Shown here: positions 47,484 through 57,281 of the stretch, piece by piece
How the letters are laid out: each line of letters opens with the position of its first letter
Numbering within the stretch: position 1 is the stretch's first letter
Notes under the pieces: generated by a model
The model's input: the letters and a program-made list of their open reading frames with translations, nothing else
What the model was told of the DNA's origin: nothing
The model's database searches: none
Source: Streptomyces mirabilis
Lineage (GTDB): Bacteria > Actinomycetota > Actinomycetes > Streptomycetales > Streptomycetaceae
Reading direction: 5' to 3'
NCBI RefSeq assembly: GCF_039503195.1
Contig: NZ_JBCJKP010000001.1
Span: forward strand, 4,836,001 to 4,900,000
DNA length: 64,000 nucleotides
Made by a program: the position numbers and the translations under genes

Positions 47484-48108
47484 TGCCCGTACGTCCCAGG
47501 AGGCCGACGCCCGTACGCCCCTGGGGGCCCAGGCCGACAACGGTCTGAAGATCGTCGTCGTGGGCGGCTTCGGCGTCGGCAAGACCACCCTGGTCCGCTC
47601 CGTGAGCGAGATACGTCCCCTCAACACCGAGGAGACGATGACGCAGGCCGGTGCGGCGGTCGACGACATCAGCGAGGTGCGCGGCAAGTCCGCGACCACG
47701 GTCGCCTTCGACTTCGGGCGCATCACGCTGGACGCCCGCAATGTGCTGTACCTGTTCGGCGCGCCGGGCCAGGAGCGCTTCTGGTTCCTGTGGGACCGGC
47801 TGTTCTCCGGCACGCTCGGGGCCGTCGTCCTCGTCGACACCCGCCGTATCGACGACTCCTGGTACGCGATCGACCGGCTGGAGCACCACGGGACGCCGTT
47901 CATCGTGGCCTGCAACGACTTCGGCGGCTCCGCGCACACCCCCGCCCAGATCCGCGAGGCCCTCGACCTCGATCCGCAGGTCCCGCTGCTCGACTGCGAC
48001 GCGCGTTCGCGGGAGTCCAGCAAACGAGTGCTGATCACGCTGGTGGAGCACCTCAAGACCTTGTACGCATCCGAAAGCGCCCTCACATCACCGGAGTTGG
48101 TCCTGTGA
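47464..48108 (+). CDS. cvnD: Conservon GTPase CvnD
   Basis: A 214-residue small GTPase-like protein with P-loop GGFGVGKTT (about 34-42), the DxxG-like GAPGQERFWFLWD segment, and a NKxD-like ACNDFGG. The family belongs to the Ras-like MglA/Cvn group and cycles between GTP and GDP at the membrane-bound CvnA-B-C complex. The start is TTG 47464, inside cvnC, behind GGAGCAGG. The stop overlaps the GTG of the first P450 gene. Confidence 0.92.
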   Translation: MDSVTSDARTSQEADARTPLGAQADNGLKIVVVGGFGVGKTTLVRSVSEIRPLNTEETMTQAGAAVDDISEVRGKSATTVAFDFGRITLDARNVLYLFGAPGQERFWFLWDRLFSGTLGAVVLVDTRRIDDSWYAIDRLEHHGTPFIVACNDFGGSAHTPAQIREALDLDPQVPLLDCDARSRESSKRVLITLVEHLKTLYASESALTSPELVL

Positions 48109-49328
48109 CCCCCGCCCCCGTGCCCCTCAGCGGGCCCCGGTTCCAGACCGAACCCGCCGAGCTGTACCGGGAGATGCGACGCGACCACGGTGCCGTGACG
48201 CCCGTCGTCCTGGACGGCGACATCCCGGCGTGGCTGGTGCTCGGCTACCGCGAACTGCACCAGGTCACCGGCGACCCCGTGCTGTTCAGCCGCGACTCCG
48301 AGCTGTGGAACCAGTGGGACCGCATCCCCGACGACTGGCCACTGCTGCCGATGATCGGCCGCCGACAGCCCTCGATCCTCTACACCGTCGGCGAACGTCA
48401 CCGCGAACGCGCCGCGATGATCAGCGACGCCCTCGAAGCCGTCGACCCCTTCGAACTGCGCGCCCAGGCCGAGAGGTTCGCCGACGAACTCATCGACGCG
48501 GTGTGCGCCAAGGGCGAGGCGGACCTCATCGGGGACTACGCCGCCCTGCTGCCCGTCCGTGTCCTCGCCATGCTCTACGGCTTCGCCGAGGAACAGGGCC
48601 CCGGCCTCGTCACCGCCCTCAACGACATGGTCAACGGCCGTGAGAACGCGCTGGCAGGACAGCAGCACCTGGCCGGCTCCATGGCCCGGTTGATCGCCGA
48701 CCGGAAGGCCGCGCCCGCAAGCGACGTCGTGTCCCGCATGCTCGCGAACACGGCCGGCTTCACGGACGAGGAGATCATCCAGGACCTGATGGTCATGATG
48801 GCCGCCGGCCACCAGCCGACCGCGGACTGGATCGGCAACTCGCTGCGCCTGATGCTGACCGACGAACGCTTCGCCGCCTCGCTCTTCGGCGGCCGCAACA
48901 GCGTCGCCGAGGCCATGAACGAGGTCCTCTGGGAGGACACCCCCACCCAGAACGTGGCAGGCCGCTGGGCCTCCCGCGACGCGCAGCTCGGCGGTCACCG
49001 CGTCCGCGCGGGCGATCTCCTCCTCCTCGGCCTCCAGGGCGCCAACTCCGACCCCCAGGTCCGCACCGACGGCTCCGCCCTCACCGGCGGCAACAACGCC
49101 CACTTCTCCTTCGGCCACGGGGAGCACCGCTGCCCGTTCCCGGCGCAGGAGGTGGCGGAGGTCATCGCGCGGACGGGGATCGAGGTCGTACTGGACCGCC
49201 TGCCGGACATCGACCTGGCGGTCCCGGCCGACTCCCTGGCCCGGCGCCCCTCACCGTGGCTGCGGGGCCTGACCGAACTGCCTGTGCGCTTCACCCCGAC
49301 CCCGGCCCTGGGAGGCACCCCCGCATGA
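48105..49328 (+). CDS. CYP157-like cytochrome P450 of the conservon
   Basis: A 407-residue P450. The haem-binding loop FSFGHGEHRCPF contains Cys343, and the I-helix has AAGHQPT (233-239). The K-helix position that should read E-x-x-R is E273-V-L-W276, so the normally invariant Arg is missing. Loss of ExxR is a published hallmark of the CYP157 family, whose genes occur in conservons next to a CYP154 gene exactly as here. GTG 48105 overlaps the cvnD stop. Function and substrate are unknown; it may be a regulatory partner instead of an oxygenase. Confidence 0.88.
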   Translation: MTPAPVPLSGPRFQTEPAELYREMRRDHGAVTPVVLDGDIPAWLVLGYRELHQVTGDPVLFSRDSELWNQWDRIPDDWPLLPMIGRRQPSILYTVGERHRERAAMISDALEAVDPFELRAQAERFADELIDAVCAKGEADLIGDYAALLPVRVLAMLYGFAEEQGPGLVTALNDMVNGRENALAGQQHLAGSMARLIADRKAAPASDVVSRMLANTAGFTDEEIIQDLMVMMAAGHQPTADWIGNSLRLMLTDERFAASLFGGRNSVAEAMNEVLWEDTPTQNVAGRWASRDAQLGGHRVRAGDLLLLGLQGANSDPQVRTDGSALTGGNNAHFSFGHGEHRCPFPAQEVAEVIARTGIEVVLDRLPDIDLAVPADSLARRPSPWLRGLTELPVRFTPTPALGGTPA

Positions 49329-50545
49329 CCAGTCGTATCGCCCTGGACCCGTTCGTGTCCGACCTGGACGGCGAGAGCGCCCGGCTCAGGGAGGCGGGCC
49401 CGCTCGCCGCCGTCGACCTGCCCGGCGGCGTCCCGGTCTGGGCCGTCACCCACCACGCCGAGGCACGCGCCCTGCTCACCGACCCCCGGCTGGTCAAGGA
49501 CATCAACGTCTGGGGTGCCTGGCAGCGCGGCGAGATAGCGCCCGACTGGCCGCTGATCGGGCTCGCCAACCCCGGCCGCTCCATGCTCACGGTGGACGGC
49601 GCGGACCACCGCCGGATGCGCACGCTGGTCGCGCAGGCGCTCACCCCGCGCCGGGTGGAGCAGATGCGGGAGCGCATCACCAAACTGACGGAGGGTCTGC
49701 TGGACGCCCTGGTGCCGGGCCCGGGCGGGGTCGTCGACCTGAAGGCCGAATTCGCCTACCCCCTCCCGATGTACGTCGTCGCCGACCTCATGGGCATCGA
49801 GGAGTCCCGGCTCCCCCGCCTCAAGGAACTCTTCGAGAAGTTCTTCTCGACGCAGACCCCGCCCGCGGAGGTCATCGCCACGCTGACGGAGCTGGCCGGG
49901 ATCATGGCGGCCACGGTCGCCGCGAAACGGGCCGAGCCCGGCGACGACCTGACCTCCGCCCTGATCCTGGCCTCCGAGGACGGCGACCACCTCACCGACG
50001 AGGAGATCGTCTCCACCCTCCAGCTGATGGTCGCGGCGGGCCACGAGACGACGATCTCCCTGATCGTCAACGCGGTGGTCAACCTCTCCGCCCACCCCGA
50101 GCAGCGCGCCCTCGTCCTCTCCGGCGAGGCGGACTGGTCGGCGGTCGTCGAGGAGACCCTCCGCTACTCCACCCCGACCTCGCACGTCCTGATCCGCTTC
50201 GCGACGGAGGACGTGCCCGTCGGGGACAAGGTGATCCCCGCGGGCGACGCGCTGATCGTCTCGTACGGCGCGATCGGCCGCGACGAGAACGCCCACGGTC
50301 CGACCGCGGGCGACTTCGACATCACCCGCACCACCCAGAACCGTCACATCTCCTTCGGCCACGGCCCCCACGTCTGTCCCGGCGCCGCGCTCTCCCGCCT
50401 GGAGGCGGCCGTCGCCCTCCCGGCCCTGTACGCCCGCTTCCCGTCCCTGGACCTGGCGATCCCCTCCTCGGAACTCCGCAACAAGCCGGTAGTCACCCAG
50501 AACGACCTCCACGACCTCCCGGTACGCCTGACCCCAACCCCCTGA
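49325..50545 (+). CDS. CYP154-like cytochrome P450 of the conservon
   Basis: A 406-residue P450 with all canonical motifs: AGHETT in the I-helix (238-243), E277-T-L-R280 (ExxR), and the haem loop FGHGPHVCPGAAL with Cys351. It overlaps the CYP157-like gene by 4 bases (ATGA), the arrangement of CYP157-CYP154 pairs in Streptomyces conservons. CYP154 enzymes hydroxylate flavonoids, steroids or terpenoid-like molecules in vitro; the natural substrate is unknown. No ferredoxin gene adjoins. Confidence 0.9.
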   Translation: MTSRIALDPFVSDLDGESARLREAGPLAAVDLPGGVPVWAVTHHAEARALLTDPRLVKDINVWGAWQRGEIAPDWPLIGLANPGRSMLTVDGADHRRMRTLVAQALTPRRVEQMRERITKLTEGLLDALVPGPGGVVDLKAEFAYPLPMYVVADLMGIEESRLPRLKELFEKFFSTQTPPAEVIATLTELAGIMAATVAAKRAEPGDDLTSALILASEDGDHLTDEEIVSTLQLMVAAGHETTISLIVNAVVNLSAHPEQRALVLSGEADWSAVVEETLRYSTPTSHVLIRFATEDVPVGDKVIPAGDALIVSYGAIGRDENAHGPTAGDFDITRTTQNRHISFGHGPHVCPGAALSRLEAAVALPALYARFPSLDLAIPSSELRNKPVVTQNDLHDLPVRLTPTP

Positions 50546-50713
50546 CCCGGCCCCCCACTCCCTCGCCCCCGCCGCCCCTACCCGTCCCCTCCCCAGGGGC
50601 TCCGCCCCATCACCCCCGCCGGAGGCTGCCGCCGCCCGAACCCCCGCATCGCTGCGCCCCCGAGGGCTCGTCCTCAAACGCCGGACGGGCTGAACAGGCG
50701 CGCCAGCGCACTT

Positions 50714-50760
50714 GAGGGGCGCGGGGAACTGCGTGACCGGCCCCCACCGGGCCCGCAGCC
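50714..50760. repeat. Dispersed Streptomyces intergenic repeat, copy C
   Basis: ggggcgcggggaactgcg with gaccggcccc..., inverted relative to copies A and B. Lies inside the 360-bp element. Confidence 0.75.
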
Positions 50761-50803
50761 AACCGAACCGGGCGGGCGCGGAACGCGGGGCGAAGCCCCC
50801 GCC

Positions 50804-50846
50804 CCGGGGCGCGGGGAACTGCGCGACCGGCCCCCGCCCAGTCGCG
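50804..50846. repeat. Dispersed Streptomyces intergenic repeat, copy D
   Basis: A second copy in the same orientation as copy C, 90 bases on. Two copies in one element suggest an internal duplication or nested insertion. Confidence 0.75.
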
Positions 50847-50901
50847 GTCAAAAGGACGGCTCACGGGGTCCGGGGCGGAGCCCCGGGGAGGGGACGGGTA
50901 G

Positions 50902-52113
<1,212 letters not shown>

Positions 52114-52135
52114 TCCTCACTCGTACGCAGAAGGG

Positions 52136-52167
52136 GGCGCCCGGCGCGGGCCATCGCGCCGGGCGCC
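52136..52167. terminator. Bidirectional intrinsic terminator
   Basis: GGCGCCCGGCGCG-ggccat-CGCGCCGGGCGCC, a perfect 13-bp stem followed by tctttctc on the plus strand. It separates the convergent serC and the secreted propeller-like gene. Confidence 0.85.
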
Positions 52168-52181
52168 TCTTTCTCACGCGA

Positions 52182-53174
52182 CTACGACTTGCGCAACAAC
52201 CTCTTCAGGCCGAACCCCGCCGCCAGAACCGCGGCGACGGCGAGCGCCCCCTCGACACCTGAGCTCATGCCTCCGCCCCCGTCGCTCCCACCGGCCGACA
52301 CCGATCCCCCGCCCTCCGAAGGCGACTTGGAACCGGACCCGCCCCCGGGAACCGAGCCGGGCTGGACCGGACTGTCCTTGCCCTCGCTGCCGTACATGAG
52401 CCTGGACGCGTCGGGGGTGTACGTGACCGACTCCCCCTGCCGCTGGAGCGGCACGTTCAACCGCCCCTGGCGCTTGGGCTTCCCGTCGTTCCAGGCGTAC
52501 GCGATCCCGCCGAAGTACCCGCGCACGACGAGCTGTTGGCCGTCCGGCGAGAAGGCGCCGTCGGTGACCCAGAGGTCGATGGTGGCGACAGGCCGGAAGA
52601 TGTTGGTGCCCGACGTGGAAAGCCGGGCCGGACCCTCGTACAGGTGGCCGCCGTCCTCGTTCTTGTCGGCGATGTAGACCCGTCCGGTCTTCGGATGGAC
52701 CATCAGCGCCTCGGCGTTGCGGGGCCCGTCCGCGTACTTCACGACGTACTGCGTGGCCCGGATCGTCTGGTCCTTGAGCACCTTCGGCTCGGGCAGCTTG
52801 TAGATCCACACGTAGGACCACTTGCCGCCGAGGTTGTCGCCGATGTCGCCGACGTAGAGGTCGCCGTCGGGCCCGAGGGAGATGGCCTCGACGTCACGCG
52901 GCGCGCCCACCCCCTTCATGGTGATGGTGGCGACGGTCTCGCCGGTCCTGCTGTCGACGGCGTAGATGTACGGACCGTCGTCGCTGTCGTTGTGGGTCCA
53001 GTAGATGCCGGGGTGGAGGTGCGAGGCGGCGAGCCCGCTCGACTCGGTGATCCGGGGGTCCTTGATCGTGAACCCCCCGTCCCCGTCGGCGGCGAGGGCC
53101 GGTGCCGGCAGCGCGAGGGCGAGAACGGCAGCGGCGGAGGCGGCTCCGGCGAGGAACGAGGGCGATCGGCGCAT
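52182..53174 (-). CDS. Secreted/cell-wall-attached beta-propeller-like protein
   Basis: A 330-residue exported protein: signal peptide MRRSPSFLAGAASAAAVLALALPAPALAA, then repeats typical of NHL/WD-like propellers (GIYWTHNDSDDGPYIYAVDSRTGETVATITMKG; DVEAISLGPDGDLYVGDIGDN; AEALMVHPKTGRVYIADKNE; DGAFSPDGQQLVVRGYFGGIAYAW), a Ser/Gly-rich spacer and a C-terminal membrane anchor (EGALAVAAVLAAGFGLKRLLRKS). It should face the outside of the cell. No enzymatic motif is seen. ATG 53174 is chosen because it gives the signal peptide; the frame is open to 53270. Confidence 0.85.
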   Translation of the reverse strand: MRRSPSFLAGAASAAAVLALALPAPALAADGDGGFTIKDPRITESSGLAASHLHPGIYWTHNDSDDGPYIYAVDSRTGETVATITMKGVGAPRDVEAISLGPDGDLYVGDIGDNLGGKWSYVWIYKLPEPKVLKDQTIRATQYVVKYADGPRNAEALMVHPKTGRVYIADKNEDGGHLYEGPARLSTSGTNIFRPVATIDLWVTDGAFSPDGQQLVVRGYFGGIAYAWNDGKPKRQGRLNVPLQRQGESVTYTPDASRLMYGSEGKDSPVQPGSVPGGGSGSKSPSEGGGSVSAGGSDGGGGMSSGVEGALAVAAVLAAGFGLKRLLRKS

Positions 53175-53311
53175 GGCCCCAGCCTGCCATCCCGGAGCCG
53201 CCGGGACCCGGTGAGCCCGCGGGGAGCCGCCGCCCCCGGCGTGTCCATCCTCACACCTCGCACCCCACACGGCCCTTACTGATCGCCCGCCCGATCATCC
53301 ATGATGAGCGG

Positions 53312-53986
53312 ATGCTCAGGTTCATGCCCGTCGGCGACTCCATGACGATCGGAAGCGCGGGCGAACACACATGGCGTTACCGAATGTGGCAGCACCTGCG
53401 CGCGACGTACGGGGGCCCGTTCCGGATCGTCGGCCCGCGCGAGACGCTGTACGACAAGGCGACGGAGTCCCCCGACTCGCACGAGTACGCGGACCCCGAC
53501 TTCCCGCGCGCCCACCTCGCGGGCTGGGGCGAGGGCTGGCAGCACATGGTGCCCCTGATCGGTGAGGCGGTCCGCACCGAGCGCGCGGACGTGCTCCTGG
53601 TCTCCCTCGGCCTGATCGACCTGGGCTTCTACACGAACGCCGTACAGACGGCCGCGAACGCCCGTGCCTTCGTCGCCGAGGCCCGTGCGGCGAACCCGCG
53701 CATCCACCTGGTCCTCCTCCCGGTGATACCGAACGTCCGCGCGGAGTCCGACGCGCCCTTCGCCGCCGAGGTCGCCGCCTTCAACGAACTCCTGGCGAAG
53801 GCGGTGGCCGACCTGGACGAACCCCGCTCCCCCGTCCTCCTCGCCTCCCCGCCCCCCGGCTACGACTTCCGCCACGACACGTACGACGGCACGCATCCCA
53901 ACGCGACCGGCGAGCACAAGATCGCGGAGGCCTTCGCGGAGGCGATGTACCAGGCCTGGGACCTGGGCGAGCCCTACTCGGCCTGA
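53312..53986 (+). CDS. SGNH/GDSL-like hydrolase
   Basis: A 224-residue SGNH-fold protein without signal peptide. Block I is PVGDSMTIG (nucleophile S10), block II glycine lies in LAGWGEGW, and block V is DGTHPN (D192, H195). Block III, normally GxND, reads SLGLIDLGF, so the Asn that helps form the oxyanion hole is Ile. The triad is complete, but activity may be altered. ATG 53312 has a weak ribosome site. The 3' end overlaps the SnoaL-like gene by 13 bases (convergent). Confidence 0.83.
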   Translation: MLRFMPVGDSMTIGSAGEHTWRYRMWQHLRATYGGPFRIVGPRETLYDKATESPDSHEYADPDFPRAHLAGWGEGWQHMVPLIGEAVRTERADVLLVSLGLIDLGFYTNAVQTAANARAFVAEARAANPRIHLVLLPVIPNVRAESDAPFAAEVAAFNELLAKAVADLDEPRSPVLLASPPPGYDFRHDTYDGTHPNATGEHKIAEAFAEAMYQAWDLGEPYSA

Positions 53987-54429
53987 CCGCCGACGCCGGC
54001 CGGCGGCCTTCCCTGCGTCCAGATCACCTCGACAGCCGTGTCACGGATGCGCCAGCCGTCGGGCGTGCGCCGGAGCTCGGCCCGGCAGTGACCGCCCACG
54101 GTGAAGACGGTGCCGTCGTGGTGTACGTGCGTCATCAACGTGTTGCAGGACACGACGGCCGCCGCCCCGCCCTCCGTCACCTCGCTCACCACATCCGTCG
54201 CCATGTGTTGCGTACGAGCGAACCGCCCGAGCGCCTCGACGGTGTGCCGCAGCACGGCGTCCCGCCCATCGCTGTCACCGATGGGAGTCCGCTCCCGCAC
54301 GTCTTCCGTGAAGTACTCCCGCGCCCATGCCTCGTCGATCTTCCCCACGTCCAGGGACCGGAAGAACCGGCTGACGAACGTGGTGACGGCGAGGTGATGG
54401 TGATCGGGACGAACGGTCTCGGCAGTCAT
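53974..54429 (-). CDS. SnoaL-like/NTF2-fold protein
   Basis: A 151-residue small alpha/beta-barrel protein: VTTFVSRFFRSLDVGKIDEAWAREYFTEDVRERTPIGDSDGRDAVLRHTVEAL, then FTVGGHCRAELRRTPDGWRIRDTAVEVIWTQG. The pattern fits nuclear-transport-factor-2-like proteins of the SnoaL type, which serve as cyclases, isomerases or ligand-binding proteins. No specific catalytic residues can be assigned. GTG 54432 directly before ATG 54429 is an alternative start. Overlaps the SGNH gene tail to tail. Confidence 0.78.
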   Translation of the reverse strand: MTAETVRPDHHHLAVTTFVSRFFRSLDVGKIDEAWAREYFTEDVRERTPIGDSDGRDAVLRHTVEALGRFARTQHMATDVVSEVTEGGAAAVVSCNTLMTHVHHDGTVFTVGGHCRAELRRTPDGWRIRDTAVEVIWTQGRPPAGVGGQAE

Positions 54430-54481
54430 CACCCCACCCTGTTACCTGAACCACGATTGAGGTCAAGGACGTGAGGGGACG

Positions 54482-55417
54482 TCAGGGACACCCGGCACCG
54501 CCCACGGACACCCGGACGCGCAGCGCCTCGACGGCCCAGTCCAGCACGGGCGCCACACTTTCCGGTGCCGGCCAGCCGTTGATGACGGCGAGCAGCTCCG
54601 TGTACCGCTCCCTGCGCGGGTCGTTGACGGCTTCGAGCCGGGTCAGGACATGGACGTCGTGAGCGAGGAGCGCCTCGGCGACCGGCGCGGCGGCACCGTC
54701 TCCCGGCTCGATCCCCGCCGCGAGGACCGGGCCGACCAGCTCACGAACGGTCGGGACCAGCCCGGGGCGGGGCCCGCCGCCGCGGGCACCCTCCTGCTCC
54801 GCCGCCAGATGTCCGACCAACCGTCTCACGACGGCACGGAACTCCCCGTCCTGGGACAGCTCGGCCAACTCCACCCAGGCCGCGATCTGTTCGGGTTCGG
54901 GGTTGTCGGGCAGTTCGGGGGTGAACGAGCGCCGGATCCCGACGAACGCGCCGGAACCGGCCGACCCGGTGAAGACGGAGTCGAGGAAGTCGTCGATCAG
55001 ACGTCGGCGTTCGTCCTCGGAGAGCCTCGCCAACCGGTGCATGAGATCCATCTCCTCGGGGCTGGAGTCGCGCCGGGCCACCGCCGTCAGCACCGCGTGC
55101 CGCAGCCGCAGGGTGCGGATCTGCACGGCGAGCGCGTCCGCGTGCGCCGCCGCGACCTCGGAGAGCGAGAGCTCGCGTGCCACGACCTTCCGGATGTCCG
55201 GAAGCCCTACTCCCAGCTCACGCAGGGTCCGCACGAGATCCAGACGCGCGAGGGCGTCGGCGCCGTAGAGGCGGTGGCCGGCCGGGCTGCGACCGGTCGG
55301 CGGCACGATGCCCCGATCGGAGTAGAACCGAATCGCCTTGACCGTCAGCCCGGTCCGCCGGGCCAGCTCACCGATCGAGCGGAGCGGACCGAGGGGGTCG
55401 TTCATGCCGCCATCCAT
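54482..55417 (-). CDS. MerR-family transcriptional regulator
   Basis: A 311-residue regulator. The MerR HTH is SIGELARRTGLTVKAIRFYSDRGIVPPTGRSPAGHRLYGADALARLDLVRTLRELGVGLPDIRKVV (about 14-80), followed by a coiled dimerisation helix and a large C-terminal effector domain of 200 residues without Cys pairs, so it senses an organic ligand and not a metal. ATG 55417 or ATG 55405 can start it. Divergent from a Uma2 remnant; the target is not apparent. Confidence 0.87.
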   Translation of the reverse strand: MDGGMNDPLGPLRSIGELARRTGLTVKAIRFYSDRGIVPPTGRSPAGHRLYGADALARLDLVRTLRELGVGLPDIRKVVARELSLSEVAAAHADALAVQIRTLRLRHAVLTAVARRDSSPEEMDLMHRLARLSEDERRRLIDDFLDSVFTGSAGSGAFVGIRRSFTPELPDNPEPEQIAAWVELAELSQDGEFRAVVRRLVGHLAAEQEGARGGGPRPGLVPTVRELVGPVLAAGIEPGDGAAAPVAEALLAHDVHVLTRLEAVNDPRRERYTELLAVINGWPAPESVAPVLDWAVEALRVRVSVGGAGCP

Positions 55418-55481
55418 GCCCCCACCCTGCCGCCTCCCCCTACGGGAGACTCAAGTGACCGCCGGGAACTGATCCCTACGT

Positions 55482-55990
55482 GACCGGGTCACCGTCCCCG
55501 AGGGCTTCAAGGCCGAGATCGTCGAGGGGCCATCTACATATCGCGGCAGCGGGATGTCCACTGGGAGAGCATCCTCCTGATCGTCGAGGTGCTCAGGGAT
55601 CACTTCAAGAGGCGCACAAAGGTGCTGTCCGACGTGCGCGTCGACTTTCCCGGTCACCTCAACGGCTTCTGCCCAGATGTAGCGAAGTTGCGCGACGGCT
55701 CCGAGAAGGACGCCGAGGGCCGGTGGCGCTATCAGGACGTGGAGTTCATCGCCGAGGTCATCTCCAAGGACACCGCCAGGAACGACTACGGCCCCAAGAA
55801 GACCGCCTACGCGCTCGCCGAGGTCCCCGTCTACCTCATCGCCGACCCGTACCAGGGCCGGTGCCACGTCTACACCCAGCCCAAGGACGGCGAGTACGTC
55901 ACGGAGACGACGGTCTCCTTCGGCGGAGACGTCGACCTGACCACCACCCTCGGACTCACCCTCAAAACGGACGAGTTCCCCCGCGACTGA
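55482..55990 (+). pseudogene. Uma2/DUF820 family endonuclease-like remnant, frameshifted and lacking a start
   Basis: The remnant begins within TVPEGFKAEIVEG, then after loss of one base from the G run at 55526-55529 continues as AIYISRQRDVHWESILLIVEVLRDHFKRRTKVLSDVRVDFPGHLNGFCPDVAKLRDG and runs intact to the stop at 55990. EFIAEVISKDTARNDYGPKKTAYALAEVPVYLIADP is the conserved PD-(D/E)xK-like core. The usual N-terminal 30 residues and a start codon are missing. A product of 133 residues could start at 55589. Uma2 genes are numerous and often decayed in Streptomyces. Confidence 0.75.
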
Positions 55991-56050
55991 GCCCCCGTCC
56001 CGCACGCCTCCCTTGCCTAGAGCGCACTCCACGTCGTTGGCTAGGGAGCC

Positions 56051-57043
56051 ATGAAGTACACGCAGCTCGGACGCACGGGACTCAAGGTCAGCCGACTCGT
56101 CCTCGGCACCATGAACTTCGGTCCGCAGACCGACGAAGCCGACAGCCACGCCATCATGGACGCGGCGCTGGACGCAGGAATCAACTACTTCGACACCGCG
56201 AACGTGTACGGCTGGGGCGAGAACAAGGGCCGCACGGAAGAGATCATCGGGAACTGGTTCGCGAAGGGCGGCGAGCGGCGCGACAAGGTCGTGCTCGCCA
56301 CCAAGGTGTACGGGAACATGGCCGCCGACGGCGACGCCTGGCCCAACCACGACAAGCTGTCGGCCCTCAACATCCGACGGGCCGTGGACGCCTCCCTCAA
56401 GCGGCTCCGGACCGACTACATCGACGTCTACCAGTTCCACCACATCGACCGCCGCACTCCCTTCGAGGAGATCTGGCAGGCCGTCGACGTACTGGTGCAG
56501 CAGGGCAAGATCCTCTACGTGGGGTCCAGCAACTTCCCCGGGTACAAGATCGCCCAGGCCAACGAGATCGCCGCCCGGCGCGGCGGCACCATCGGTCTCG
56601 TCAGCGAGCAGTGCCTCTACAACCTCGCCGAGCGGCGCGCCGAGATGGAGGTCATCCCGGCCGCGCAGGAGTACGGCCTCGGGGTCATCCCCTGGTCGCC
56701 GCTGCAGGGCGGACTGCTCGGCGGGGTCATCAAGAAGGAGGTCGAGGGCGGGCGCAGGGCGAGCGGCCGGGCCGCCGACTCCCTCGCGAACACCACCCTC
56801 CGCGCGCAGGTCCAGTCGTACGAGGATCTGCTCGACAAGCACGGGATCGAGCCCGGCGAGGCCGCCCTGGCCTGGCTGCTGACCCGTCCCGGCGTCACCG
56901 GCCCCATCGTCGGCCCCCGTACCGCCGCACAGCTCGACTCGGCCCTGCGCGCGGTCGAGCTGGAGCTGTCGGACGAGTTGCTGACCGGCCTGGACGAGAT
57001 CTTCCCGGGTCCGGGCCCGTCCCCGGAGGCCTTCGCCTGGTAA
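56051..57043 (+). CDS. Aldo/keto reductase
   Basis: A 330-residue NADPH-dependent reductase of the AKR (potassium-channel beta/YhdN-like) type. Catalytic D48 and Y53 (NYFDTANVYG), the lysine in VVLATKVYG and the histidine in YQFHHIDRR are present, as is the NADPH-binding GPRTAAQLDSAL near the C-terminus. It would reduce aldehydes or ketones; the physiological substrate is unknown. AGGGAGCC precedes the ATG. A hairpin terminator follows 11 bases after the stop. Confidence 0.92.
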   Translation: MKYTQLGRTGLKVSRLVLGTMNFGPQTDEADSHAIMDAALDAGINYFDTANVYGWGENKGRTEEIIGNWFAKGGERRDKVVLATKVYGNMAADGDAWPNHDKLSALNIRRAVDASLKRLRTDYIDVYQFHHIDRRTPFEEIWQAVDVLVQQGKILYVGSSNFPGYKIAQANEIAARRGGTIGLVSEQCLYNLAERRAEMEVIPAAQEYGLGVIPWSPLQGGLLGGVIKKEVEGGRRASGRAADSLANTTLRAQVQSYEDLLDKHGIEPGEAALAWLLTRPGVTGPIVGPRTAAQLDSALRAVELELSDELLTGLDEIFPGPGPSPEAFAW

Positions 57044-57053
57044 CGCTCCCCAG

Positions 57054-57075
57054 GGGGCGCCCGCCTGGGCGCCCC
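57054..57075 (+). terminator. Terminator of the aldo/keto reductase
   Basis: GGGGCGCCC-gcct-GGGCGCCCC, a 9-bp perfect stem shortly after the stop codon. No long T-run; typical of Streptomyces. The adjoining sequence to 57114 is a diverged copy of the dispersed gcgcggaac repeat. Confidence 0.7.
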
Positions 57076-57160
57076 TCAACGGGCGTGAGGAACCGCGCGG
57101 CCGGCCACGGCCTGTCCGCGGGCGGACAAGCGGCGCTCCGGCGAAGCGGCCCGGTCGGCC

Positions 57161-57247
57161 CTACTTGACCGCCGCGGCCAGCGCCACCACGACGAACATC
57201 AGCACGAGCACACCGGCCATGATTTGGTTTCGGGTCTTCGGGTTCAC
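57161..57247 (-). CDS. 28-residue single-helix membrane peptide
   Basis: GTG 57247 opens NPKTRNQIMAGVLVLMFVVVALAAAVK and a TAG. A short basic head, then one hydrophobic helix of about 18 residues: a typical small actinobacterial membrane peptide. The overlapping ATG at 57252 stops after two codons (ATGACGTGA), which may couple initiation. Too short to rule out chance, but composition is far from random. Confidence 0.5.
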   Translation of the reverse strand: MNPKTRNQIMAGVLVLMFVVVALAAAVK

Positions 57248-57281
57248 GTCATCGAGGTTAACCGGCCGCCCCCGAGGACCT

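Noticed and set aside
55451..57079. 542-residue minus-strand gene
   Set aside because: Antisense shadow of the aldo/keto reductase and Uma2 sequence; low-complexity, no domain.
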